Origin: Balanoglossus misakiensis | Taxonomy: Eukaryota; Hemichordata | Direction of reading: 5' to 3' | NCBI GenBank assembly: GCA_040954595.2 | Contig: CM082577.2 | Location: 16,740,001 to 16,804,000 of the forward strand | Length of the DNA stretch: 64,000 nucleotides | In this document: positions 42,690 to 54,400 of the stretch, piece after piece | Numbering within the stretch: position 1 is the first letter of the stretch | Layout of the letters: each line of letters starts with the position of its first letter | Translations under genes and position numbers: made by a program | Notes under the pieces: model-generated | What the model saw: only the letters and a program-made list of their open reading frames with translations | What the model was told of the DNA's origin: nothing | Databases searched by the model: none

Positions 42690-43535
42690 GACAGATAAGC
42701 AAACAAATATTTGAACAGTTCGAAGAAGTTCGCTGCCACGTCAGGAAAAATGCAGTGTCATTCGGAGGTATTCAAGTTATCGCCAGTGGCGACTTCTTCT
42801 AACTGACACCTGTGGTTAATCCATGTTATGGAGATGGAGAGTTTTGTTTCAAATCAGAAGTGCTCCACAAATTCCACCATGTGAATTTAACTAAAGTCCA
42901 TAAAATTGGCCAACACAGAACTGCTAATTGATACTGTATGGGAGACAGCGGTTGGGAATATCTGCACCGGTACCGATAAAATTTTGAAGGAATTGTCTCG
43001 ACCACTGAAAGAAGATTTCTCACCAGTATATTTATTTGCGAACAACCTTGAAGTGGATATGTTTAATGCAGAGAGACTGATGGAATTCCAGGGATTGGAA
43101 AATATACAAATCTAAGAATGACAGTAATTATTCTGATTGAAATGGAATCCTGTTGTGACAAGATAGCAAATGAAATTATGAAAAGTTCAATAAGCAGGTT
43201 TCTGTAATTGTTTTTTGCCGACATTTATCCATGAGATAATATATATTCATTACAGCTTTGAAATAATATTGGGATATTTATAATTGAACCTAAATAACCT
43301 TATCCAGTGGGCATAAATAATCCATCGAATAACTTTTTTCCATATATTTAATTTCCAGGTCAGAAAACATACTTAAAATATTCAGTAGTGCCTAATATCT
43401 TGTGCATGAAAATCAGTTGCTCTGTAATCTAACTTAAAAACCTAGGCCCTGGTATAGTGAATGGTTTACGTAGTGTTGTCGCGGCAATGGAAGAAGACCA
43501 TGTACCAGTCAACTTTGATAACGGAAAACTGCCTA
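42690..43535 (+). pseudogene. PIF1-like helicase fragment, degenerate
   Basis: The frame shows FGGIQVIASGDFF, a stop, then LTPV, the PIF1-family motif around GDF-QLPPV with glutamine changed to a stop. FCFKSEVLHKFHHVNLTKV and a segment VYLFANNLEVDMFNAERLMEF in another frame follow. A C-terminal piece (GPGIVNGLRSVVAAMEEDHV, ~43445) ends at a possible donor. Motifs I and II are missing. The pieces are in PIF1 order on one strand. Confidence 0.6.
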
Positions 43536-43796
43536 GGGTAAGAACCAAATGATCTTTATAGTGTTGCTGTGTGGTCATAAATTTGTTATTTTTATTACAG
43601 TTGACTGCTATGTCAAGCAGAAAATGAGCAAGTTGGTGTGTCTCATATTGAAAAAAATAAGATGCAATTGACACACTGAATTAAAATGATGGAAAATATA
43701 GCTAGAAGGTTCAGATAGTGGCCTTTTGAAAAACATTTAGATTTTACATTTTTTATAAAAGTATTTTCCAATGTTCTTCCCATGTTACAGGTATGG

Positions 43797-44333
43797 CAAA
43801 ACTGCTTTCGTAGTTGGCCCATATGGTGCACCTACAACATTTGATACTTTCCATGACCGTGACTACAAGTATATATTGGGTTTCCCATAGCATTTCCTCA
43901 ATGAGGCTGTGTTTGATGCATTTGGAGAGACCAAATGGCAGGGAAAAAAAGTATTCATTGTGATTGACGAAGTGGGCTTCATGGACTTGTATCAGTTGAA
44001 AGCAGTGTTCTCAAAAGCAAGGTTGCTGGTGATGACTGCTATTGACACAAGTCAATTGAGGGCAGAAGTGCAGAAAACCCTGCAGAAACCTGCAGTGATA
44101 ACTTCTTCCATAGATCGTCCTTACATTAAAATGGTGGTGCAAAAATGACTTGTGTCCACAGTGGAGGCCATTCATGACAGAATTTTCTCACCCTTGATTA
44201 GAGAACTAAAAGAAAGAAAGGAAATGTTTCCCAAAACTGTAGTGTGTACAACTCTTAAGTGGTGCGGCCATTGTCACGAGATGGCTCTCAGGCAGGAAAC
44301 TGATGGATCATCATCAAACTTCCACGTTTCTTA
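43797..44333 (+). pseudogene. RecQ-like helicase fragment, degenerate
   Basis: An acceptor-like ttacag precedes YGKTAFVVGPYG (motif I region). The reading continues through a stop near 43890 to KKVFIVIDEVGFMDLYQLKA (motif II, DEVG in place of DEVH), MTAIDTSQLRAEVQKTL (motif III region, normally TAT), VITSSIDRPYIKMVVQK, a stop, then PLIRELKERKEMFPKTVV and WCGHCHEMA. This order matches RecQ-type helicases multiplied in invertebrate genomes. Two in-frame stops and altered motifs make it a pseudogene. Confidence 0.6.
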
Positions 44334-44769
44334 GGCCAGTTCCACAAATCATGCACAGTTAAGGTACGAGAATTTTGAAGAAATGGGCATTTGATAAACG
44401 GCTTTAGATTATATCAAAATAGGTTTGTTTCTAAACAGTGCCCAAATTATTCGGAAACACCACAGTTGAACTTCTGCCCCATTTTAATTTTCATTTTTAT
44501 AAGGGATGTGAATTTATACTAGAGAAAATGTAAGTAATCCAATGATATATAGTTACCAGGCATGTTGAACATAGGTAATTATCAATCAAATGGCATACAT
44601 TGTGCGCTTTCATATTTACCCTATTAAGTGATCATTGCAATTGTTTTTGTTTTTATGACAGATGAAGACTGATACTGTGAAAGCCATGCAAGCCAACAAC
44701 ATCATGTGACATGCAGAAAAATGACGCCATCACTAAAGTAACAAAGAACTAGTATCACAGAGCCATGAA

Positions 44770-45108
44770 ATAATGTAGAGATCAGGCAAGTTAAGAGTGT
44801 TCGATCAAATTCACCTGACTTGGATCAGGGTCTTTGACCGAATATACCTGCCTTTGATCAGGCAAGTCAGGGGTTTTTAATCAAATACACCTGCCTTAGA
44901 TCAGGCAAGTCAGGGGTTTTTAATCAAATACACCTGCCTTAGATCAGGCAAGTCAGGTTTTTTTAATCAAATACACCTGCTTTAGATCAGGCAAGTCAGG
45001 GGTTTTTAATCAAATACACCTGTCTTTGATCAGGCAAGTCAGGGTTTTTTAACCAAATACACCTGCCTTAGATCAGGCAAGTCAGGGGTTTTCGGCCAGG
45101 CATGTGTT
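44770..45108. repeat. Satellite, 43-bp unit, about 7 copies
   Basis: The word gatcaggcaagtcagg recurs at 44856, 44899, 44942, 44985, 45028 and 45071, exactly 43 bp apart, with a diverged copy before 44856. Copies are nearly identical. It has no spacer diversity, so it is not a CRISPR array. It directly abuts the broken transposase ORF end. Confidence 0.92.
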
Positions 45109-45109
45109 A

Positions 45110-46559
45110 AAGCTTTCAAACCAATAATATCCAACTTTGCCAGGCTTGAAACCGTCACAATTATTAAACTTTTTCATCATTTCATCCAACTTATCAAGAA
45201 AGAATTTAATAGTGGCAGTGTCTTATGTTCACAATCCATCCTCGCAATCCAGACCATCCTCTCCAGCAATGTATGATATGTGCTCACACTTACAGATTTA
45301 AGTTTCTGACCCTTCATCTTCACCCTGTTCACCTTGTAGTCCATAAATGCCCATTCATCTCCCATGAAATGATTCGCATTCATCATATCCACAGCGGTTT
45401 TCAGTCTTTCCTTTGATGACTTAATTACATAGCTTCTATAATTCTCCGGATTATCCGTTTGAAATTCATTTCTCTTAATTATTCCATCCTCTATCTTTGA
45501 CAGTATAATAAACCATCTTCCATTTCTCTGCTCTTTAACCTGATATTCATACAGCAAAAAATTGTCTTCATACACATTAACACATTTTTCTTGTAACTCT
45601 GCCAACTTTTTAGAAGCCACATGATTACCAAGTGTCTTGACCTTAAGGTTCCTTAACTGGAAGTTATCAGACAAGTTAAATGTGGTGTTTTCAACTTCTT
45701 CACGCGTCAAAGCATTGTCTACTGTGTTCATGAGAATACGTGAAGTAAGTACACAAGGTTTTTTATCCGGATTTTGTTTGATGGCTTCTTTCACGCAGCT
45801 TGGAAGACATGGTCGTCTGATGGCATCGCAGGAATGTTTACCAAAGTGATACACTTTTACCGTGTTGCTTTTCTTTGGGAATTCCCAGATTTTAATTGCA
45901 TTACACTGAATTTTGTTCATGTCACGTTCACATTCCTCACATAGTAGCTTTTTACCCAAAGTCAGAATATGTTTTGAATTGCACACTTTATAATTCTTCA
46001 GAAATGGACACTCATCATTAGTGCATCTATAACATCCCTTACAATTTGCTCTCAAACGCTTCCCTTTACTGCTTGGGAATTGGTTTGTGAATGACCTGTT
46101 ATATCTTTCCCAGTTTCTACCGTCTATTGTACTTTTCATGGTATTTCCACGTCTGTTGTCATAAGTCAATTCATATGCACAATTCCCATCTATGTCATAC
46201 GGAAGCTGGTCTACTTTCATAGGAGGAATGAGAGTGTTCAGTTCTTCAGCAGAAATAGGTCTTCTAAAAGAAGAATTTTCCTGATCAGAAGAACCATCAT
46301 TTGACGAACTACTATTGGATGAGTCCAGAGGACGATACATGTCTGCTTCTGGCTCTCTTGAGGCAGTGTTTGGGGACTGTTTTACATCATAATTTGTAGA
46401 GATTGCATAAACTCGGGTCCATATGGATGTATAGAAAGGTAAAAAAAACCTCATGTTGACTACTGAGACATTCTGGTCGAACATTTTAATAGGTGTATCT
46501 TTGTCCGAGATACAGATAATGGATATGTATACTGGTGTTTCAGGATTGCATACACTCAT
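45110..46559 (-). pseudogene. WRKY/GCM1-type zinc-finger transposase-like fragment (MULE-like), truncated
   Basis: The minus-strand frame from the ATG at 46559 is open to 45177. After an acidic/serine-rich N-terminal region comes a zinc-finger block of WRKY/GCM1 style: CKGCYRCTNDECPFLKNY, CEEC, IWEFPKKSNTVKVYHFGKHS. WAFMDYKVNRVKMKGQKL, which looks like the start of an RNase H-like transposase core (first catalytic D), follows. The frame ends at 45177, but a protein-like reading (FFLDKLDEMMKKFNN, GFKPGKVGYYWFESFN) continues in another frame to ~45110, so there is a frameshift near 45220. It then meets the 43-bp satellite, and the remaining core is absent. Confidence 0.6.
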
Positions 46560-46571
46560 TTGGAAACACAC

Positions 46572-47180
46572 AAATATGATCAGAACAATGTCTAGTACAT
46601 TTTAATGTACATTTCAATATACATTGTAGTTCAGAGAATAGGTTATAATTTGCGTTTATACAGTTCAACTTGATAAAAACAGTTAAGCTTTAAATAATCT
46701 CTGATATACACTGTACTTAGAATTCAGACTAATAAATGATATTGCCTGATAGTATATCAAGAAAACACTTATTTATGAATTTATGATAAAATGGCCAAAA
46801 ATGAAAGGAATATCAGTAGAGTGAAACATTTCCGCAAGTTTTGTGCAATGAAAAATAAAAATCCAATGTCTCGGTGGAGTACATTTACTTCCATGTGTCT
46901 ACTGGAGGAGATCATGCTTTGTTTCTGAAGTTCTAAAGTGAGAAATGCAATGTTGTCATTGTATTTTGCATATTACTACAGTGACGACCATATTCCTTTT
47001 CGGCAAAGATTAATTATTCATCTGGTTAAAACTTGTATATAACTCATGTTTAGGGTTTATAATACTTGTATATACGTCATGGAGCGTTAACTTATGCAAA
47101 TTAGTATTTAAATATACCCAATTATGACAACTAACCTGTTTTCGCACTATAAAGGTGATTTCTATAACTCTTACATTGAT
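46572..47180. other. No gene seen
   Basis: AT-rich sequence between the transposase fragment and the 188-bp satellite. I see no motif, repeat or splice-supported frame. Confidence 0.4.
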
Positions 47181-47183
47181 AAT

Positions 47184-47915
47184 TGGCGACCATTTTTTTA
47201 TGCTAATTATCTCAAATTGCTCAACACTGACAGAGCTCCAGTAACCATGTCTTTCACTCTAGTGATCTATGCAAGCAGAACCCGCTTTAAAAACTCTGAT
47301 GACACTAATACAAGGTTCGTCACAAAAAGCGGACTTGGCAGCCGGCCTATACATTGATAATGTGAAATCATTTGGCGGCCATTTTTTTATGCTAATTATC
47401 TCAAATTGCTCAACACTGACAGAGCTCCAGTAACCATGTCTTTCACTCTAGTGATCTATGCAAGCAGAACCCGCTTTAAAAACTCTGATGACACTAATAC
47501 AAGGTTCGTCACAAAAAGCGGACTTGGCAGCCGGCCTATACATTGATAATGTGAAATCATTTGGCGGCCATTTTTTTATGCTAATTATCTCAAATTGCTC
47601 AACACTGACAGAGCTCCAGTAACCATGTCTTTCACTCTAGTGATCTATACAAGCAGAATCCGCTTTAAAAACTCTGAAGACACTAATACAAGGTTCGTCA
47701 CAAAAAGCGGATTTGGCAGCCGGCCTATACATTGATAATGTGAAATCATTTGGCGGCCATTTTTTATGCTAATTATCTCAAATTGCTCAACACTGACGGA
47801 GCTCCAGTAACCATTTCTTTCACTTTGGTGATCTATACAAGCAGAATCCGCTTTAAAAAAAAAACTTTAGACGCCAAAACAAGGTTCGGCAAAAAAAGTG
47901 GATTTGGCGGCCGGA
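47184..47915. repeat. Satellite, ~188-bp unit, four copies
   Basis: Units starting ttggcggccattttttta lie at about 47184, 47371, 47559 and 47750. The first two are almost identical; the fourth is diverged and degenerates into the 5' edge of the LINE at about 47915. Each contains gctccagtaaccatgtcttt and ccgctttaaaaactctga. Confidence 0.9.
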
Positions 47916-49448
47916 CTAGTGACTGAAAATGAGATCAGTAACTATATTTTAAGCCTTGATATTCGTAAAGCCACAGGTTGGGATGACATCCCCTCAAGAC
48001 TCGTTAAGGAAGCACATGATTGCATATGCACTCCATTATGTCACATCATAAACCTCTCCTTTGCCACTGGTCAGTTTCCAAACTTGTTAAAAATCGCACG
48101 TGTAATGCCTTTATATAAAAAGGGTAATATTAATGAGATTGGCAACTATAGACCTATCTCAGTGTTACCTGTATTGAGCAAAATTTTCGAAAAAGCTGCC
48201 AATGACCGTATCTTTAAGTATTTAGACAGGTTACATATTTTGTATGACCATCAGTACGGTTTTAGAGAAAAATATAGTTGTCGAGTCTCCCTTGTAAGTC
48301 TTGTCCAATGTTTGCTCGATGTAATAGATAATGGCGATTTATCATTTGGTATGTTTATAGACTTCGCCAAGGCATTCGATACGGTCAATCATGATATTTT
48401 AATTTCAAAACTGCAGCATTATGGCATTAGAGGGGTACCATTACTGTGGTTCAAAAGTTACTTAAAATCAAGAAGTCAATGTGTTGGCATCAATAACACT
48501 GAATCACGGAAACAGACTATCACATGTGGTGTACCTCAAGGGTCAATTCTCGGCCCAACTCTCTTCTTAATTTACATTAATGACATACCAAACTCCTCAG
48601 CTTTGTTTAATTTTAGGCTTTATGCCGATGACTCAAACATTTTCCATTCAATGCGCAAAATGAATATACTTTCTTTTAATGATATTAACAGCGAACTGTA
48701 CAAGGTGATTCAGTGGTGTGATGCTAACAAATTGACCATAAATGCTGCAAAGACTGTGTATATGATCATCAGTGGAAAACAAAATAGAACGATTGAGGGG
48801 TCCATTTCTTTGAAGGGCACTACTGTAAACGAGGTTGAGTGCACATCCTTTGTTGGTCTTCTTATGGATAATAAGTTATTATGGAAAAATCATGTTGCTG
48901 AAGTGAGAAAGAAGATTTGTCGGTTAACTGGAATTTTTTATAAGCTGAGATTTACTGTTCCACAAGAGACACTTGTGATGTTGTATAATACTTTTGTTTT
49001 ACCACACATTTCCTTTGGCTTAGAAGTATGGGGAAGTACTTTCAAAACATATCTTCATGATATTTATATAATTCAAAAACGGATTTTACGCATTATTACA
49101 GCCAGTAATTACGATGCTCCTAGTGCCCCATTATTTAAAAAGCTAGAGATTCTCGATATATACAGTCAATTTAAGTTACAAGTTGCCATTTTCGTCCATG
49201 ACACACTTCATAATTGACTTCCATCGCATTTTGACTCTTATTTCACCCAATTACACCATCCTTATGGTACTCGTTCAAGAGATAAAAATATTCTTCATAC
49301 CCCCAAATATAACAGTCGGTTAGGTCAAACTTCAATCAAATTTGCTGGTCCCACAGTATGGAATACCATTCCAGAAAGGATAAAAAATGTACACTCTCGT
49401 TGCAGATTTAAGAATGAAATGAAACACTATTTGTTATTTGGTCTATAA
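47898..49448 (+). pseudogene. LINE ORF2 reverse transcriptase, one in-frame stop
   Basis: RT blocks in order: ATGWDDIPSRLVKEA, MPLYKKGN, NYRPISVLPVLSKIFE, QYGFREKYSC, MFIDFAKAFDTVNHD, GVPQGSILGPTLF and the catalytic FRLYADDSNIF. The thumb and a C-terminal region follow. The frame stops at TGA 49216-49218, but the same frame continues to TAA at 49446-49448 with the expected C-terminal block (FAGPTVWNTIPERIKN, FKNEMKHYLLF). So the only lesion visible in this part is that TGA. The endonuclease domain and ORF1 are missing through 5' truncation; the first codons (47898-47915) come from the satellite. Confidence 0.88.
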
Positions 49449-49740
49449 TATTTTCACGACCTGTTTTCACTACACTAAGAACTTTTCACTACTTGTCACA
49501 TAACTATACATGTTAGTCTTTTATTGTATGGTGCATGTATTAGAAGCAGTTGCCACCTACAGATTTGCTCAGTAATGTATATCTGGTTAAAAGGCTGACC
49601 TCGATTAGTTGCTAACGCAACTACTGTTCAGTCTTTTTCTCTCTTCAACTTTCTACTGTTGATGCTGACTTGTATTTAAGTTGTTATGATTATGATCTGA
49701 TTTGATTTGAGAATAAACTATTATTACTATTATTACTATA
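47916..49740 (+). mobile_element. LINE (CR1/Jockey-like), 5'-truncated
   Basis: The element starts within the RT N-terminal region right after the 188-bp satellite. It includes the rest of ORF2, a ~290-bp 3' UTR and a tail of (attattact) repeats at about 49720-49740, a CR1-like 3' end. 5' truncation is typical of LINE retrotransposition. Confidence 0.85.
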
Positions 49741-50136
49741 TATATGTCCTTGCCAGTGATCTTTATATGATTTTGAACAGGTGGGCAAGATTTTAAGAGA
49801 CAGCTGGTCAAAGCCCAATAAAATGTGTACACTAAATAATCCCAGTGTTAAATCACTGATGACATCAAAGAAAATATACAAAAATGTAATTTATTTTTCA
49901 AGAACTTCAACCTGCTATAAAGCATATATTGTTTAGACATCGATTACAATACTAAACTAGCCATGCATAGGTAACAAATGCTTTAAGTAATTGAGTTTTT
50001 ATAACTATATATATAGCTAGCTCAGTGGCTAGGATCAGTTGGACATCAGGTTTGGTGAGATTAGAAAACGCTCAGATACAGTTGCATATTACCCACATGC
50101 ACTTCATGTTGTATATTTGATTTAATATGTTCTTAC

Positions 50137-50946
50137 CTTTGGGCATGCAGTCATCTACAGTAACAATGGTAAGAGACACAGAAGGCATATCACCAAATAC
50201 TTGCTGCAATGTCTTTTTTTCCTGGCCACTTGCCAGTGAAAGTGACTTTGTTTCCAAAAAACAGTCGAGTTCTAAAAACTCAAACAGCACTTTCACTTGT
50301 GAACTCCTTTGAAAGTAACTTGCAGTGAATGTCCTTTTGTCCTTAAGAAACCTTATCAATATCACATCTCTGAAAACAATCAAAATTGATTTATCTTATA
50401 ATATATTTCAAGGCGAAGAAACAAAATTAAACTATATTTATAAAACAATATTGAAATGGGCATGACTAAATGTTCTTTGGGGACCCCTCCACCTCTAAAT
50501 ATAAAAAATGAATAACAGTAATATAGTAAATGAGTTTATTTTAAGAACCTTATTTCAATTGAAACGACTTTACATTGTTGCAATGTGTTCACTGAAAATT
50601 GTTACATCATTATTTGGCGCCATTTTTCCATTCGCGCCATTTCAGTTTTAGACAGGACACATCATAAACAAACTACCAGCACAACTTTATACGATAATAA
50701 TTTAACAGCCAACCAAACAAACACCTTTGGTGGACGAAAATTATTTTACACAATTGATTTTGATAACATGGCATGCCATACAACTGAAAAAAAACACACC
50801 GAAGAGTGTGTAAACAACGTCCACATACTCGGATCCGGAACATCATTATCACAATCGCAAAAATACCTAGTAGGAGGATATTGGTCACCCGACTAGGACA
50901 TGAAGGTTCAGAAAATGAGAATCGCATACCTCATTTTGCTCTCCAT
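50137..50946 (-). CDS. Unrecognised gene start, two exons (minus strand)
   Basis: Exon 1 is 50930-50946 (ATG at 50946, MESKM, donor AG|gtatgc). Exon 2 is 50137-50369 (acceptor gttttcag, donor AAAG|gtaaga). The split arginine codon AG|A joins exactly, giving an 83-residue open start: after MESKMR come DVILIRFLKDKRTFTASYFQ, KVLFEFLELDCFLET and FGDMPSVSLTIVTVDDCMP. It leaves in phase 1. The next exon is uncertain: an acceptor at about 49858 would give only two more codons before a stop. The family is not recognised. The start is divergent to the plus-strand gene at 51449, about 500 bp apart. Confidence 0.5.
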
Positions 50947-51448
50947 TGTTGATTAAATTAGAATGTTGAGAATACTTGGTAGTTGACGTCCTTTAGCCAG
51001 ATGACTCAATGGTGGAAATCAGAAACCGCCGTTGGTGGCGCAAATTGTGTATGTGATGCAATCATTTCGGAAGTGTATTAGATGTTTGTCTTAAGATATT
51101 CGCTGTTTTCTCGTTTCTTTTGACATATAACATTATATTTCTTTCATTATCAAAAGACAACCATATTTTACAACCCGCAATCGGCAACCCGCATTTTCAC
51201 GCTTCCCGGTTGCTAAGGGGTGTCGAACTTGTGCGTTCTTAATTTCCCTGTCATTACTAGATGATCTATTTACCATATTTACACAACATTTATAAATAAT
51301 GTCTAGATAATTTAAGGTGTCATTTCAGAGTTCCTTTTGCAACAATTTGACTCAATAATCAACTCACCAGGTCGCCAATGCGTGTGTAATTTGATATACA
51401 ATTTGAAATGCATCTACCTATATTGACGCTAAAATCTTGCTATTTCAG

Positions 51449-54400
51449 TGTAATCAGGTTCCTAACAGCTCGTGGTGCGAGTATGAAGGCCTGAAACGTG
51501 CCATTGGTTTTCTCCAAGAATCGGGTCTGCAGGTGAAAACATTCATAACTGATCGACATCGGCAGAATGCTAAATGGCTCCGAGAGCAGATGCCAAAAAC
51601 AAATCATTACTATGATGTTTGGCATGTTGCTAAGGGTAAGGATTTACTCACCATCTTCATGATATGTAACTATCACCTGTTTTGATTGACTGTAAGGTAC
51701 TGTTGTTTGACGACTCTCCATAATAGTGTATCCGTGTAAAAAGTGGGGAGATTTGCATATATTGTCAGAATTTTGACACCGACAGGTGTACGCGACTTTA
51801 TTTCTTTGATACTGCCAGCTCAAACAACAGTGTTTACAGTCATTGTTTTGGGGGTTGAGGTACGGAGCACCCACACACAATTGTACCTTTCAGTCTACCC
51901 TGTTGACCATTTGCATATGAGCTTGCAAAAATACCAGAAGTATTATTGCATGGACCGCTTAGAATACAGTAGTACAACATATGCAATTATATATATTAAT
52001 TTTAATTATCCCTGTAAACAAATAAACCTTGCTTTCCAGATGAACTTTGTGGGCTATTTTATGCAATTGTTTGCCAAATGCTGTTTTTTCATGGAATCAT
52101 GTTAATCATCATTTCATCTTTTAACATTATCAGGAATAAGACGAAAGCTTGACAGGCTTGCTGGCCAGAAGGACTGTTCTGATATAAAACAGTCTATCAT
52201 CAATCATATGTACTGGTCAGCTGCTTCAACTCCAGACAACAGAGGGGAAATGATTGTGGCAAAGTGGTGCTCCCTGATAGATCATATCCAAGACATCCAT
52301 TTCAATCATCCTGACCCTATATATCCAGAATGTGCCCATGGACCACTTGATGGAGAAGATGCAAACAAACTGTGGCTTCATCCAAGTGAGTCAATACAGA
52401 CAGATACATTCTTTTTCTAAATGCCCTCGAGCTATATTCTTGTTTTACAGTTTGAAATAATTTTAACAATTTCTTTGTGGTAATGTGAGTGTTTTAATAC
52501 TTTTAAAACCAGTATAATGTATAATGTAAAGCATGTTTACTTATAATGGTTTACTTAAGCAATAACCCCCGCCGCAGGCGGGTATACACGAGATTTGGGT
52601 ACAATTCAAGACATATGGAGCGAATTGTACCCAAATCGAGTGTATACCCGACTGAGGCGGGGGTTATTGCTATTATATTATATCAACAACTGTTTTTGTG
52701 GCATATCAGTGTCATGTTCTTACCGAAACGGTGTCAGAAAGAGAAATTACGATCGTGAACCAACATGGCGACGACGAATGTAAACACGAGCGGCCGGGAT
52801 CGAGCATTAAACATGAAGCAGACGACAAAAAGTGACAAGACGGGCATCGCGCGTGGCAAAGCGACAAATATATCCACAGAGCAGTTCAAAAATAAAACGT
52901 CCGTTAATTCAACATTATTTTTGTTTTATTTATTTGGTTTAAACACGCGCGACTGTGGTTTAACCGCACATTTTGCTGCCGTATGCTAGTTCAGGGGCCC
53001 GCGTTACCACTGCTAGCCATGGTAAAACAGTATTTTACCATCGCTGGATTCAGCTCTCGTCCAATCAGAATCGCGGACGGTAGCATGATATAATATAATT
53101 GACGTTAGGCTGCATTCACAAACACCTCTGGAGGGGGGGGCGGGAGAATTCAATTTTTTTTACCGCTAATTTTCACATGCCCCCCTTCCGAACTGCCAAT
53201 ATTTTCAAATCCCCCCCTTCCGAACTGCCAAAATTTTGAAATCCCCCCCCATTGTCTTTCACAGAGCAAAACACATGACCTATCTATCTTGTAAAAAGAA
53301 AAACAGCGCTCCCATGAAAAGAATTTGAAACTGATGTTTCCCCTCATCAGTGGGTATTAAAACTGAACATTGTTTTTATTTTATAAGTACATATATTTGT
53401 ATTCTGTGTTGGGAGACTTTGTAAACTGAGAATTGAAGGGGGTGGGTTTGGGAGGGGGTGTCCCCCTCCCACGTAAGAAAATTTTCTAAAATACAGAGCT
53501 CAAAGCTGCATTTTAATGAACCCGGCAAAAGCAAATTAACTCAACTACCGGTATGTTGGGGAGGACAAATTTAACCGTCGGCGCTCAAAGTTATCATGGG
53601 GTGGGGCAAGTCCCCTGACCTGGGACACTAGATAAACCAGTCAATGATTGAAAGGTGTTGATGAATGGAGGGGGTGGGTATGGGAGGGGGTGTCCCTTTA
53701 AAATAAAGGGCGCGAAACTGCATTTTTGTGGACTCAAAATAAATATTTAGTCGTTAAAGTTTTCAAGTCCCCCCCTTTCAGTCCCTAAATTATTTCAAAT
53801 CCCCCCCCTCACATACCCTCAATTTTTTCAAATCCCCCCCCCCTCAATTCTCCTGCCCCCCCCTCCAGAGGTGTTTGTGAATGCAGCCTTATTACACAGT
53901 AATCTGTAGTCATAATCACACTTCTCATTGCAGACATCAAGGCTGCTGTAAAGTTGGAGAATCTCCTGACATCAAAGACTCTGCTTAAAGATATCAGCAA
54001 GTTGTCAGCAGGCTACCAAACATCTGGTCTTGAGGCTTTCCACAGTCTTATTCTATGCTTTCCACCAAAACACACTGCCTTCTCAAACTTGGGAATGCAA
54101 AGCAGGTTAGTTTTTTTCCGTTGGAGTTGTATTTGGGCCGGTGTAGCACCAGTGAAAACGTTACAGTGAGAAGGCCCTATATGACACAGTAAGTCTGGCA
54201 TGTAGATAATGATGTGTAAGATGTGCCTCCTTTTATGAAAGAAATGTTAATTTTGTTTTTGCAGACTGATTCTTGCTGGACTACACTTTAATGAAAATAA
54301 TGAGAGACATCAGGCAGAGAATCAGGATGGCCAGCTTCAGTATTCTATTGTATTTCCAAAGTTCAAGAAAGGAGGTTATACTGTGCGTGTGGTAAAGACA

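Noticed and set aside
44770-45108. Regular 43-bp repeats looking like a CRISPR array
   Set aside because: The whole unit repeats without variable spacers, in an animal genome. It is a satellite.
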